Assembly (NCBI GenBank): GCA_026168455.1
Contig: CM047427.1
Coordinates: 16,753,201 to 16,817,200 of the forward strand
Length of the DNA stretch: 64,000 bases
Direction: 5' to 3'
From: Theocolax elegans
Lineage: Eukaryota; Arthropoda; Insecta; Hymenoptera; Cerocephalidae
In this document: positions 1-10,714 of the stretch, in pieces
Layout: every line of letters begins with the position of its first letter
How positions within the stretch are numbered: position 1 is the stretch's first letter
Made by a program: the position numbers and the translations under genes
Notes under the pieces: generated by a model
Told to the model about the DNA's origin: nothing
What the model saw: only the letters and a program-made list of their open reading frames with translations
The model's database searches: none

Positions 1-40
1 AAATGATCTAGATATTTTCCAAGATTTTGTACAATACTTA
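1..40 (-). repeat. inverted subterminal repeat, left side of the CACTA-like element
   Basis: The reverse complement of these bases contains ATCTTGGAAAATATCTAGAT. This matches the core of the repeat units at 4781-5030 in opposite orientation, with one difference from the closest unit. Only one unit is visible because the window begins here. It marks the left flank of the transposon that encloses the BEN and Tnp2 genes. Confidence 0.6.
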
Positions 41-244
41 TATTATAAGTAATAAGTCTGCAAAAAAGTATTTAAATTTTTTTTGTTAGAATAAATTTAT
101 TTAAACTACATAACTTTTTAACTTAAGCTTTTTATATTAAAAGAATATTTCATATAATAATAATTTGATTGACGTTACAATAACTATATCATAAAAAGCA
201 ACAGAAAATTAAGCTATAATTCAAAATAATTTAAAAATTTATGG

Positions 245-1790
245 TTATTTACAATTTTTTGGTTTTTTCGAATTGCGCAATGTGTTGCACATATTTGTTA
301 ATGTTCTTCTATACTCAGCTTCTATTAATTTGGTAACATCCTCCGGAGTTTTTTTCTTTACATAAACTGGAATAATTAAAAAAAATTTAATCAAAAGTAT
401 AGAATTATTTATAAAGTTTTATTATTTTATTTATGTAAATATGCTTACCAAACACTGCTTTATAAACTGATGAAGGGATATTCTTTGTGCCACCTTTTCC
501 TGTAGCAGTCATGTGTTCCAAATTTTCCTCTCCTACAATGAATCGCATTAAACGCCGAGTTAACTCTTTCGGTTTCGACCGGAATCTTGTTTTGATATAT
601 TTTAGTTCAACTTGATCGACGTAAATCTCGTACCCTTTGATAAGTTGTACCTACAATGATTTTATTCATTCATATATTTATTTTACCTATTTTCAAACAT
701 TATTAAGTGTAAATAATAGTTTACCTTTCCATTCTGGGGATGATCAGATACTAAATATTTTCGCATTGATCTGTTTCGACGTTTACTTGAAGTGCTTGCA
801 GACAGCAAATTTTTTTGTGTTATAGCTTGTCGGTTTTCTTTATCTCCCTCAAACTTGTCTTCGTTCTTTTCTTGTTCATCTTGATAATCATCCTTTTCTT
901 TTTCGTCATCGTGATTATCTTTTTTTTTTATTAATTTTATCATTTTCCTCTTCCTTTTCATCCTCACAATCATCCTTTTCGTTCTCAAAATCATCATGCT
1001 TGTTTTTTTCCTCTTCGCCTCTGTTAATCTGCTCTTCTCCGTCATTCTCGTTATCAATTTGGGCTTTCTTAACAATTACTTATTTATTTACAGTTTCACT
1101 CTTTTTTGGTCTAGTTGTTCGGTTATCTTGAGCATTAAAACTGAAATTCAATAACAGAGTTGATTAGAATAGTGTTCTTAATAAACATTACTGTATTGAA
1201 AATAATATTAAATTGATTAAAAGGAAATGAATATACATACGTATTAGATTTCTCGCTTATTTCACTGAAAATTGATTTTGATGTGAGGATAGCTTTGTCC
1301 GATAGTGTACTCACAGATGATTTGGTACATGTAATTTTACGCTTATTCGCAGCTGTGTTTCTTTTTTCCAAAATCAATGCGTTCGGGAATGATTTTCGTC
1401 GTTCAGCGGTCATGATGTTTCCATCTACGTCCCCATGTAAGTTATTCAGATAATCCACGTCACCTTAAATAAAAGCAGAATATAAAAATCAATCTGATTA
1501 AATATCAATCAATAAATTTAAATTATAATATAAGTGTATATTGACTTTATATAATGAGTACTTATAGTAAAATAATTATTTTTAATTAAATTGACTTACT
1601 GCTAGAGATAATGATTTTAACATCATGCCATTCCTTTTGCCATTTTGCTAAAGTTTTTAGCTTTCCTATTTTAATATCCTTTTCGTGCAAAACGCTTGAT
1701 GTGATTGGATCTGCGTTCGTTCAAATTACTAGATGAAACATCGTTGTAAGTCCGTACTTCCTCTTTTAACCATCAAACGCGAACGAAAAA
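245..1790 (-). pseudogene. BEN-domain protein gene, multi-exon, probably disabled
   Basis: Exons read on the minus strand: about 1599-1790 (5' limit unclear), 1241-1463, about 725-1134, 449-650 and 245-366, each bounded by GT/AG sites with compatible phases. The last two exons encode a BEN domain: an RLMRFIVGEENLEHMTATGK core, then residues ending in a CNTLRN helix, with a TAA stop at 245-247. BEN domains bind DNA or mediate chromatin contacts. Upstream is a Lys/Glu/Asp-rich acidic linker. Two lesions are visible: an in-frame TAA at 1080-1082, and a frame change in the acidic linker at the ten-T run 920-929. The gene faces away from the Tnp2 transposase and may share its promoter region. Its position suggests it is the second transposon protein, but that role is inferred. 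Confidence 0.7.
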
Positions 1791-1968
1791 TTGGGTTATG
1801 TAGTAGCTTGCTTCAGTCACCTATTGTTTTATGTTTTTTTTATTAACGAATGAAAACTGCTTATTTATGTATCAACTAATTTCACTTCAATAAAATTTAA
1901 ATATATAATATGCTTTGTAATAGTACAACAAATGTTTCCGTACAAATATTCATAAATTGTGAATTAAA

Positions 1969-4721
1969 ATGAAAAAGCGTAAAGTCAATTTACTAGCATA
2001 TAGTAAATCTCATCAGTACCGTCTTATGAAAATATATCGCCGAGAATGTGCATCAAGCTCAGAGAGTGATGAGCTTGATATGGATAGAGAATTGAATAAT
2101 TCGACTGATGACGTGGAAGCCCGTAATTTGAATTTGAACACCAATGTAAATAATCTTGTAAATAATGGTAAATACTATTTTTTGGAATTATTAATAATAT
2201 TCTTATCAGATTACTTTAGTAATATTATAACCTATAAAATTTTTCAATTAAAATTAAAATTATATAATTAGTTAATAAAATAATAAATATAATAACTCTT
2301 TTTTAATTTATTATTATTTATAATATATTAAGAGTCTCTATATAAATTACTATTAAATAAACTAGATATAGAAAATCAGAATGATGCACACCGAAACAGG
2401 GTTTCCGATGACGAGGAAGAAAGCATCATAGAAAGCTCCGATGATGAGTCAACTGAAAATGAAAGTACATCTGAAAGTGATGATAGTAACGAAGAAGAAT
2501 TATTAATTCAAGATGCGAATGAACCTTTATATGCGGGTGCTCCAATCACGATTGGTGAAAGCATTTTATCAATTTTTACAACTGCCATTCGACACAATAT
2601 GACGGCCGCTTTACTATCAGACATAATTTCGCTTGTAGATTTACATTGTACCAAGCCCAATAGATGTGTTAAGTCAATTTACAAATTTAAAAAGTTTTTT
2701 GCACAGATAAATGCACCAATTGCTTATCATTATTACTGTCCTAATTGCTTTACAGAATCAAAAAATCAGATTTGTGTTAATTGTAACGATAGTTCTATTA
2801 CAACCTATTTTATTACTGTTTCTATAATAGAACAATTAAAATCTATGTTTAAACGTACTAAATTTAAAGAAACACTTAATTACCGTACCACACGTATAAA
2901 AAAAAACAATGTAAATTATGAAGACATTTTTGATGGCTTAATTTATAAATCGCTACCGGTAGACTTTTTAAATAATAATGGTAATATTACTTTTACATGG
3001 AATACCGATGGTATTCCATTGTTTAAATCATCTAAAACCTCCGTGTGGTCATTTTACCTTATGATAAACGAGTTACCTTACCATTGTCGGATAAAAAAAG
3101 AAAACATGATTTTAGCGGGTATATGGATTGGCGCAACAAAACCATCGCCGAATTTATTTATGAATCCTTTTTTAACAGAATTAAAAGATATGTATGAAGG
3201 AATTGATTTAGAAATACCAAATTCTTTAAATCCTTTACGTGTTCGAGGTATAGTAATTGCTGATACGTGTGATTTACCTGCAAAAGCATTATTTTTAAAT
3301 CGGAAACAATACAATGGAACACATGGTTGCCCAAACTGTAAAATACAGACAGAAAAGATAAATTTTGTTCAAACATACCCATTTATAGATAATATAGAAT
3401 TACGAACTACAAACGAAACAAACGTACATGCTCAAGAATCATATGAAACTGGACAAACAGTATTTGGCGTTAAAGGTCCCACTCTACTCAGTTTAATGGT
3501 TTATGATTATGCAAATTCTATTTCCATCGACGTAATGCACTGCGTATATCAAGGAGTAACTAAAAAACTTATGTCGCTTTGGTTTGATCCAGATAATAAA
3601 AATTATAATTATTCTTTGTATATATTTACAAACACAATTGACGAAAGACTAAAAAATCTTACACCACCTTCCTGCATTCAAAGATTGCCAAGAAAAATAT
3701 CTGAGTTTTCTTATTGGAAAGCATCAGAATTTAAAATGTTTCTTCTAATATACAGCTTACCTATACTAAAAGACTTTATGAAAGATGTATATTTTAAACA
3801 TCTTTTACTACTAGTTTATGGCATAAGGTTATTAAATTCCACTAGCGTGAGTCGTGAAATGGTAGAATTAGCTCGCCACATACTAACGGAATATGTAAAA
3901 AGATTTATTGTTTTATATGGTCAAATTCATTCGACTTGTAATGTTCATTGTTGTTACACCTTTCTGACGAAGTGATAAAATTTGGCCCTCTGTGGGTAAC
4001 GACATGCTTTCCATTCGAAAACATGAATGGAATTTTAAAATCTTATGTACATGGCTCGAAAAAGCCAGAACTTCAAATATGTTCCTCTGTAACGTTATTT
4101 TTAACATTATCCGAAATACAAGATAAAATAATCAGACCGGAAAGCAGTGCCTATTATTTTTGTAAAAAAATAGAAACAACCGGAACTCATCGCTTTAAAA
4201 CAAACTTTATTTCGGATAATGTTTATGCATTAGGAAGTAAAAGAAAATATGAAACACTACCCTTGTACATAAGAAATATTTTTGTTGAAAATAATATTGT
4301 CGTAAGAGCTAGAAATTGTCATTTTTTTAAAAGATTAATGAAAAATGGAAATTACTATGAAATCGAGTCATATGCTCAGTTAAAAAAAACAAATTCATCT
4401 GTTATAAAATTTAAAAATAATGATACGGTTAAATTTGGTATTTTGGACACATTCATTATTGTTTGCAGATGTATTTGTAACAACCCATGCGATGAATGTA
4501 ACATGGATTGTGTAAATTTTGCAATAGTTAAAATGTGCAATTGCAAAGAAGCGTACTATTGTAATTTTACCGAAACATATATACCTGATATGTTTTTATG
4601 CGAAAAAACGGAAAATTTTATATTAATTAAAATAGAAGAAATAGTAAATACTTGTTTTGTTGTAAATGTGGATTCCATGATGTATATTATAGAAAAAAAT
4701 AATGAATACGAAAAAGAATAA
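1969..4721 (+). pseudogene. Tnp2-type (Transposase_21) CACTA transposase with one frameshift
   Basis: Exon 1 (1969-2167) starts at an ATG and encodes a basic then Ser/Asp-rich N-terminus. It ends at a GTAAAT donor in phase 1. Exon 2 starts near 2333 (AG acceptor, matching phase) and runs through an acidic linker into the transposase. Visible landmarks are a CPNC...CVNC zinc-binding pair, WNTDGIPLFKSSKTSVW, AGIWIGATKPSPNLF, IADTCDLPAKA, THGCPNC and DVMHCVYQGVTKKL, all typical of Tnp2 proteins. A frame change near 3945-3955 moves the product into the next frame, where DEVIKFGPLWVTTCFPFENM (DUF4218-like) continues to a stop at 4721. The C-terminus is cysteine-rich (CRCICNNPCDEC). The family cuts and moves CACTA elements. 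One frameshift suggests recent decay or a sequence error. Confidence 0.8.
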
Positions 4722-5120
4722 AATTATAGTTAAAATGATGAATACTTTAAACTTATAAGGAAAGTTTTATTATTGAAAAAAAATATTGCGCAATGTCTTG
4801 GAAAATAGCTGGAATATTTTGCAAGACTTCTAATTGACAGAAAAGAAATATTGCAGAATGTCTTGGAAAATATCTAGATCAATTTCCCAGACTTTATTGA
4901 AAAAAAAGAAGCATTGCACACAGTCTTGGAAAATGTCTAGGTTATTTTCCCAGACTTTTTATTGGAAATATATTTTGCACAAAGTCTTGGAAAAGGTCTT
5001 GATTACTTTCCCCAGATTTTATATGATGTAAAGGAAAAAGTATGGAATAGTCTCATTTGCGGGACTTTTGTAACCCAGACATCTGCCAGATATCTGCCAG
5101 ACTTTTTTTTTTTACGCGGG
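4722..5120 (+). repeat. subterminal repeat array and right-end region of the CACTA-like element
   Basis: Four imperfect direct copies of a roughly 65-75-bp unit begin near 4781, 4845, 4905 and 4965. Each has an ATTGC-like box, a CTTGGAAAAT core and a CAGACTT/AAGACTT box. After them comes ATCTGCCAGATATCTGCCAG and an A/T run ending in ACGCGGG, where the LINE target site starts. CACTA elements typically carry such arrays for binding by an accessory transposon protein. An inverted relative of the unit lies at 1-40. Confidence 0.65.
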
Positions 5121-5394
5121 ATACCCAAATTACAACCCAGCCCTGATGAGGTTCATTTGTGGTGAAATCTAGTAGCCACGGGTGAACCTCAGCAAGCCGG
5201 TCCCAAGCCCGGAAGTCACTGGAAACAGTGTAATTGGGGAGGGATAGAGGAGTAACATCTCTCTAAAAAACCGTGGCCTTTCTGGCCCGGAAGGGATTCC
5301 CACGTAAGGGCTCCTATCCAGGACACGGAATGACACACAACACATCATTTACACTCATGTATTACTGGTAGGGTCTCAGAGGTATGAATGGGAG

Positions 5395-5485
5395 GCCTAT
5401 AAACGGCTCTTTCCAAGCGCTTGTAAGAGGCAGCTCTATAAACGGGCTCGCTGGTGAAAGAGGAGATCCCTATAAACGGGTATGC
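5395..5485 (+). repeat. three spaced copies of a TATAAACGG motif in the LINE 5' UTR
   Basis: The sequence CTATAAACGG occurs near 5397, 5439 and 5470, each followed by a different short G/C-rich stretch. The spacing is about 31-42 bp. It lies in the LINE 5' UTR, where internal promoters of I-group elements reside. A promoter role is inference only. A short CA-rich tract follows at about 5574-5590. Confidence 0.45.
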
Positions 5486-5978
5486 TCCGCGCGGGTTATG
5501 GATGGACACGCTGGGACTTTATCAGTGATCATTACACCTATACCTATACACATTCACATGACACAAACAGACACTCACACACACACAAACATCTTCTCAC
5601 ACTGGGGCTCTCGGGGGGTGTTCTTTCCTCGTAGTAAGACTGCTCAAGCGGACGGGTGGGGTACCCATGGAGGCACCCTAGGATAAACTAGGTTGAGACA
5701 CTCCTAGGCCGCTGAATAGTACAGGGGCCCGGGCTGGCCTAACTAGCAAAGCCTGGCTGCCCTATCAGTCAGTGTATAATCGCGCCAGGGGTAGTAGTGC
5801 CGGATAGTGACCGGATGGGACCCTACTGCTTCGGGTGGGGGGCTTTCCTATAGTAGGACCGAAGTGGGTCGCTGCCTGTTTTGCGAGGGCTGTTCGGATG
5901 ACGAGGGGGGACACTCGTAGGGAGCCACAGACATAAACACTTAACACAAATCAAAAACCCCCCTTAAAAATCCATGAT

Positions 5979-7076
5979 ATGTCCTTCCCTGTAAAAGCAA
6001 CGGGCTATTCGGATGCTAGCCCAAAAGTGTCAACAAACCCTGGAGAGATCCCAACTCTCAACACAACCAATTTGCCGGTGGTAACTTCGGTGTCACCGGT
6101 AGTTGGAGTAAAGGTAGGTGAGCAGGCGGCGCCCAGTGGGATGTCTGCTTACCAACCCACTGAATTTAAAAATCCTGATGGGCCATTGACGGTGTCCAAT
6201 CCCAAACCGGGAGCTGGAATGCCAATGGATACCAATGAAGGAAGAAGCTGGACGAGTGGACGCTATGCGGAGAAAAACCGCAGGCGAAAGCTCAGAAAGC
6301 AAGAAATGCGGGCTCAAAGCGCGGAGAGACCTCCCTCAACGCCTCTTATGGGGAAAAGAGGGAAGGACACGCCGCCAGAGGACCCGCGGACACAAAAACG
6401 GCATAAAAACAAGCCGGCACAAGTAAGTAACACTCAGAGTGCTGAAAAGCCGAAATGTAGTGTGGGACTTACAACAGCACAGAGAACGAACCCTCTGTCG
6501 AGGGTCGTGACATCGGCAGAATATCCTGAGGTGCTTCTTACTACAGGACAGTTTGAAGACTTCAGGAATGCTCTGGAGGAGGAGACAGATGCCCTTCCTC
6601 CTGAGCAGCTGCCAAAGTTTGTTGCGTCCTTCTGCAGGGGGGGAGTGTTTGTGATTATAGCAGAGGATCAACGGTCCGCGGATTGGCTGAGTGGGATCGT
6701 GCCCGGACTAAAATCTTGGCGGGGTCCTGCTCTGACAGTCAGCGGAACGGAGGTGCTGCAGAGGCTGGTGAAGGCCAGCGCGTGGATACCGGGAGCACCG
6801 AAACCCACGGAGCTGGTTCTTCAGAGGCTGATGCGGTACAATCCGACGCTAAATACCGCAACATGGCGGGTCGTAAAATGCGACAAGGGGGCTACCGACG
6901 GTGCTGCAGCGAAGGACAACTTTCTTCTGGTGCAGATGCCGGAGTCCCAAGCTAGAGCCCTTCAGGCTCTAGATTGCAGACCCTTCTACTCACTGGAGCG
7001 TGTCACTTTCAAAGTACACGCGCCGGCGGTAGCGGAGTCTGATAAAGAGGCAGCAGTGCCGGGAAGATCAAAATAA
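5979..7076 (+). CDS. LINE ORF1 protein, DUF4780-like
   Basis: A 365-aa basic, proline-rich protein. Residues 1-150 are low-complexity and rich in Pro, Lys and Arg (GRYAEKNRRRKLRKQEMRAQ). The C-terminal half (about residues 175-355) is a folded segment containing TTGQFEDFRNALEEE, KSWRGPALTVSGTEVLQRLV and WRVVKCDKGATDG. I recognise this as similar to the DUF4780-type domain of LOA-like ORF1 proteins. I see no CCHC knuckles. ORF1 proteins of LINEs coat the RNA and act as chaperones. The ATG at 5979 is the first in-frame start after the UTR. The stop codon overlaps the ORF2 start as TAATG. Confidence 0.75.
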   Translation: MSFPVKATGYSDASPKVSTNPGEIPTLNTTNLPVVTSVSPVVGVKVGEQAAPSGMSAYQPTEFKNPDGPLTVSNPKPGAGMPMDTNEGRSWTSGRYAEKNRRRKLRKQEMRAQSAERPPSTPLMGKRGKDTPPEDPRTQKRHKNKPAQVSNTQSAEKPKCSVGLTTAQRTNPLSRVVTSAEYPEVLLTTGQFEDFRNALEEETDALPPEQLPKFVASFCRGGVFVIIAEDQRSADWLSGIVPGLKSWRGPALTVSGTEVLQRLVKASAWIPGAPKPTELVLQRLMRYNPTLNTATWRVVKCDKGATDGAAAKDNFLLVQMPESQARALQALDCRPFYSLERVTFKVHAPAVAESDKEAAVPGRSK

Positions 7077-10000
7077 TGACCTTCAAGGCGCTGCAAATCT
7101 CACAAATTAACTTGCATCACTGCAAAGACTCTTCTGCACTATTGCGTAAGGGTTTGGCAGAGATGCACACAGGCCTGTCACTGGTCCAAGAACCATGGAC
7201 GGTGAGAGGAACAATCAAGGGTTTAAGGGGAAAGGGGCTTGTTTGTTACAGGGACATGCAAGCTGAGACGCCCAGAACGTGTATCATCACTAAGGGAGTA
7301 AATGTAACCCCGCTGATGGATTTCTGTACAAGAGACCTGACAGCGGTGAGGACGGAATCGGAAGGCATTGGAAACATAGTCATTGCCTCAGCGTACTTTC
7401 CATATGATGGAGAGGTAAATCCACCCACGGAAGTTAAAAGGTTAATTACCTTCTGTGAGAGTAAAAACTTACCGCTCCTAATAGGCTGTGATGCTAACTC
7501 ACATCACATACTGTGGGGGAGCACAGACATCAATAGGAGAGGAGAGGAACTGGTAGAATATCTAGCCACAACCAAACTAGATATTCTAAACACTGGTACA
7601 ACGCCAACATTCTGTAATAAACTTAGAGCAGAAGTATTGGACATCACGTTATGTACTGGAGAAATTACAAATAGGATCAAGAGGTGGAGGGTATCTGATG
7701 AACCGACACTATCTGATCATGCCAAAATTGTTTTCGAGTTAGTGGGACCTGGTACAAATCCTAGAACATGGACCAGGAAACCGAAGAAGACAAATTGGAT
7801 AACCTACAAGGAAGAAATAAGCAGCTTACTAGCAAATTTTCCAGAACATATAAGAAACTGGAAGGAGCTTGAAGAAGCTGCTGATAAACTAAATAAAGGA
7901 ATTATCTCAGCTTTTGAGAACAACTGTAGACCCACATTGGTGGGTAAGCGAGATAAAACCTACTGGTGGAACGAGAACCTAGAGTGTCTCAAGAAACAAG
8001 TAAGGAGAACCTATAAGCTGGCCCAAAAAAAAGGTACAGCAGACGAGTGGAATCATTACGCAAGTAAAAGAGACAGCTATCGAGCAGCAATTAGGAAGGC
8101 ACAAGCAGAATCATGGGCCAACTTTTGCAGCGACATAGAAAAAGGCTCACAGGCAGCCCGGTTGGACAAGATCTTGTCAAAAAATCCGGAAGCTATATTG
8201 GGAGCACTTAAACTGCCAAATGGGAAATACACCATGACGGACGAAGAAACGTTGTACCGCCTGATCGAATCCTTCTACCCGGATTTCTCGAAAGAAGGGG
8301 AAGGGGCGATGGAAGTTCATGAGTCAAACGACTACGGAACGGGAAACCAGCATGCGGTGATCCAAACCGGATCATGCAGTGTGCTGGGGACCGAAATTGC
8401 CTCAGAGGACAAAGTCAGGTGGGCCATCGGATCTTTTGGGCCATATAAGTCACCAGGACTGGATGGTATTTACCCCGCACTATTACAAAGGGCGGGGGAG
8501 TGCATTATCCGTCCAATGACCAGACTTATTAGGGCAAGTCTGGAATTATGCTATATTCCAGAAAGTTGGAAGGGAACGAGAGTGACGTTCATTCCGAAAG
8601 CAGGTAAGGGGAGCTATACTTCTCCTAAAGACTTCCGACCTATAAGTCTTACATCGTTTATGCTGAAGACAATGAAAAGGCTCATAGATAGACATATTAA
8701 AGATAAACCTTTAAAAGAACGACCACTTCATAGGGATCAGTATGCGTGCAGAGCAGGACACTCTACTGAGACTGCTCTGTGCAAAATAGTGAACCTGATT
8801 GAAGAACAAATTGAAAACGGAGGCTTCGCTCTAGTGGTCTTTTTAGACATAGAAGGAGCTTTCAACCATACCTCCAAAAGAGTAATCAAGGAGGCAATGA
8901 GGAGACGTGGAATAGCTCAGCCAGTTACTGACTGGGTCGAACTCATGTTATCAAACAGAAAGCTGGTAATGACCAAGGGTAACACCAAGGTAACTGGCTG
9001 GGTGAACACGGGATGCCCACAGGGGGGGGTTATTTCCCCATCCCTCTGGAATCTTGTAATGAACACACTATTATGCCTACTAACCAACACGGGATGTGAG
9101 GTTGTAGGATATGCAGATGATCTAGCAATAATAGTTAGAGGACCATTTTTAGAAACACTATTTGACATCATGCAAAATGCCTTGAATAAGGTATATAAGT
9201 GGTGCCAAGGAGGTGGACTATCGGTTAACCCGGAAAAAATGGAAGTTATGGTGTTTACACGTAAATATAAGTGGAAAACAAGCATAAAACACCTCGAATA
9301 TGGAGGAAAACGGCTAGAAATAAAAGAAAAAGCTAAATATCTAGGTGTCATTCTTGACAGTAAGTTAAACTGGAAAGAGCACCTTGAGAACCAGTGTAAT
9401 AAAGTTATAAGAGTACTATGGCAAACACGTAGAGCTCTGCACTTGAACTGGGGTCTTAAACCAGAAACCATGATGTGGATTTACACAGCAATTCTGGCAG
9501 TGATTTGGTGGAAGCGAGCAGGTTTGAAAACTGCGAACCAAATGCTGGAAAGGGTACGAGGATTGGTCCTGCGCTGCATCACCAATTCTCTAAGAACCAC
9601 GCCAGTACAAGCTATGGGGGTCATAACGAATATTGAGCCCTTTCAGCTCACTCTTAAGTCAGAAGCCATAAAAGGATACTTAAGAGTTAGAAATCTCTTA
9701 GATCGACGGGCGGACAGGGGACTCCTAAGTACGCTCCCGCGAAATCTAAGAGAGAACTTATACGAGGGAACTGATAGATGCAGCACTGAGTTCCTATTCG
9801 ATAAGAGATACAGAGTCAGTCTGCCTAGCAAAGATGACTGGAGTCAAGGACGTGTTAGGGTGCCGGAGGGCAAAGAACTCTGGTATACTGATGGGTCCAA
9901 GAATATCCGGGGAGTCGGAGCAGGGGTATACTGCAGAAAAAATGGGAAGGGTAGGATGTATTCCTTAAAGGAATACAATACCATTTCCCAAGCGGAAACA

Positions 10001-10714
10001 TTTGCAATCCTGCAATGTGCTAAAGCGGCACAGGAGAATTGCAAAGACGAAGAGATATACATTTACTCGGACAGCAGAACTGTGTTACAGAGTCTGAATG
10101 GTCACACCACTAAGTCCAGACTAATTTGGGAATGTCATAAGACACTAAATAGACTGGCAGAGTTGAATAAGCGGCTAACGCTAACATGGATACCAAGTCA
10201 TGTAGGTATACGTGGTAACGAGATAGCCGATGACCTAGCAAAGATAGGTACAAATGGAAAACATGCGGAACCAAGCATGATGGTGAAGATGCCACATAGC
10301 CACCTTATAGAATTACTAAAGGAATGGCTGGTGAAGGAACACCAAAGTGCTTGGGTAAAAACTGCAGGATGCAGACAAGCTAAAGCCGCACTCGGAAACG
10401 CAATAAGCGGACACTGGGAAGAAGGGCTTAGGAAACTTAGCAGAAAGACAGCTCGCAAGCTAATGGACATACTTACTGGACATGGAGATTTGCGATACCA
10501 TAGGTATAAAATGGGACTGGAAACAGATCCATTATGCCGAATGTGCAAGGAGGCAAACGAAACACCTCTACACATCTTATGTGAATGCCCCAGAATCATG
10601 ACAAGAAGATGGCGCCTCACAGGTGAATTTCTAATTGATTCAGGAGATATATCCAGTTGGGATGTCCAGAGAATACTTGCTGTTTGGCAGGGTCTCTGGG
10701 CGGTGCTCGATTGA
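7076..10714 (+). CDS. LINE ORF2: endonuclease, reverse transcriptase, RNase H polyprotein
   Basis: A 1212-aa polyprotein that nicks target DNA and reverse-transcribes the element RNA. The N-terminal endonuclease (about residues 1-225) shows SLVQEPW, GCDANSHHILWGSTDINRRG, LDITLC and LSDHAKIVFE. The RT (about 470-760) shows KDFRPISLTSFMLKTM, DQYACRAGHSTETALCK, VVFLDIEGAFNHTS, GCPQGGVISPSLWNLVMN and the catalytic VGYADDLAIIV. RNase H (about 935-1060) has ELWYTDGSKN, SQAETFAIL, IYSDSRTVLQSL and IRGNEIADDLAK, giving the D-E-D-D set. A C-terminal CRMCKEANETPLHILCECP resembles the CCHC-type motif of the group. The ATG overlaps the ORF1 stop (TAATG), which suggests termination-reinitiation. No stop or frameshift is seen, and length is normal for the clade. 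Confidence 0.93.
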   Translation: MTFKALQISQINLHHCKDSSALLRKGLAEMHTGLSLVQEPWTVRGTIKGLRGKGLVCYRDMQAETPRTCIITKGVNVTPLMDFCTRDLTAVRTESEGIGNIVIASAYFPYDGEVNPPTEVKRLITFCESKNLPLLIGCDANSHHILWGSTDINRRGEELVEYLATTKLDILNTGTTPTFCNKLRAEVLDITLCTGEITNRIKRWRVSDEPTLSDHAKIVFELVGPGTNPRTWTRKPKKTNWITYKEEISSLLANFPEHIRNWKELEEAADKLNKGIISAFENNCRPTLVGKRDKTYWWNENLECLKKQVRRTYKLAQKKGTADEWNHYASKRDSYRAAIRKAQAESWANFCSDIEKGSQAARLDKILSKNPEAILGALKLPNGKYTMTDEETLYRLIESFYPDFSKEGEGAMEVHESNDYGTGNQHAVIQTGSCSVLGTEIASEDKVRWAIGSFGPYKSPGLDGIYPALLQRAGECIIRPMTRLIRASLELCYIPESWKGTRVTFIPKAGKGSYTSPKDFRPISLTSFMLKTMKRLIDRHIKDKPLKERPLHRDQYACRAGHSTETALCKIVNLIEEQIENGGFALVVFLDIEGAFNHTSKRVIKEAMRRRGIAQPVTDWVELMLSNRKLVMTKGNTKVTGWVNTGCPQGGVISPSLWNLVMNTLLCLLTNTGCEVVGYADDLAIIVRGPFLETLFDIMQNALNKVYKWCQGGGLSVNPEKMEVMVFTRKYKWKTSIKHLEYGGKRLEIKEKAKYLGVILDSKLNWKEHLENQCNKVIRVLWQTRRALHLNWGLKPETMMWIYTAILAVIWWKRAGLKTANQMLERVRGLVLRCITNSLRTTPVQAMGVITNIEPFQLTLKSEAIKGYLRVRNLLDRRADRGLLSTLPRNLRENLYEGTDRCSTEFLFDKRYRVSLPSKDDWSQGRVRVPEGKELWYTDGSKNIRGVGAGVYCRKNGKGRMYSLKEYNTISQAETFAILQCAKAAQENCKDEEIYIYSDSRTVLQSLNGHTTKSRLIWECHKTLNRLAELNKRLTLTWIPSHVGIRGNEIADDLAKIGTNGKHAEPSMMVKMPHSHLIELLKEWLVKEHQSAWVKTAGCRQAKAALGNAISGHWEEGLRKLSRKTARKLMDILTGHGDLRYHRYKMGLETDPLCRMCKEANETPLHILCECPRIMTRRWRLTGEFLIDSGDISSWDVQRILAVWQGLWAVLD

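Larger units (their letters stand above)
1..5134. mobile_element. CACTA (EnSpm)-like DNA transposon carrying divergent BEN-domain and Tnp2 genes
   Basis: The segment holds a minus-strand BEN-domain gene (about 245-1790) and a plus-strand Tnp2-type transposase (1969-4721), head to head with about 180 bp between them. It is bounded by related repeats in opposite orientation: four imperfect copies of a roughly 70-bp unit with the core GTCTTGGAAAATATCTAGAT at 4781-5030, and the reverse complement of that unit at 1-40. Inverted subterminal repeats and a Tnp2 transposase are hallmarks of CACTA elements. The left terminus lies before base 1. The right end is interrupted by a LINE inserted at 5121-5134, and its possible continuation restarts at 10910. 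I could not identify a terminal CACTA motif. Both genes carry disabling changes, so this copy is probably not autonomous. Confidence 0.65.

Noticed and set aside
4834..5165. Small plus-strand frames after the transposase
   Set aside because: They translate the CACTA subterminal repeats.
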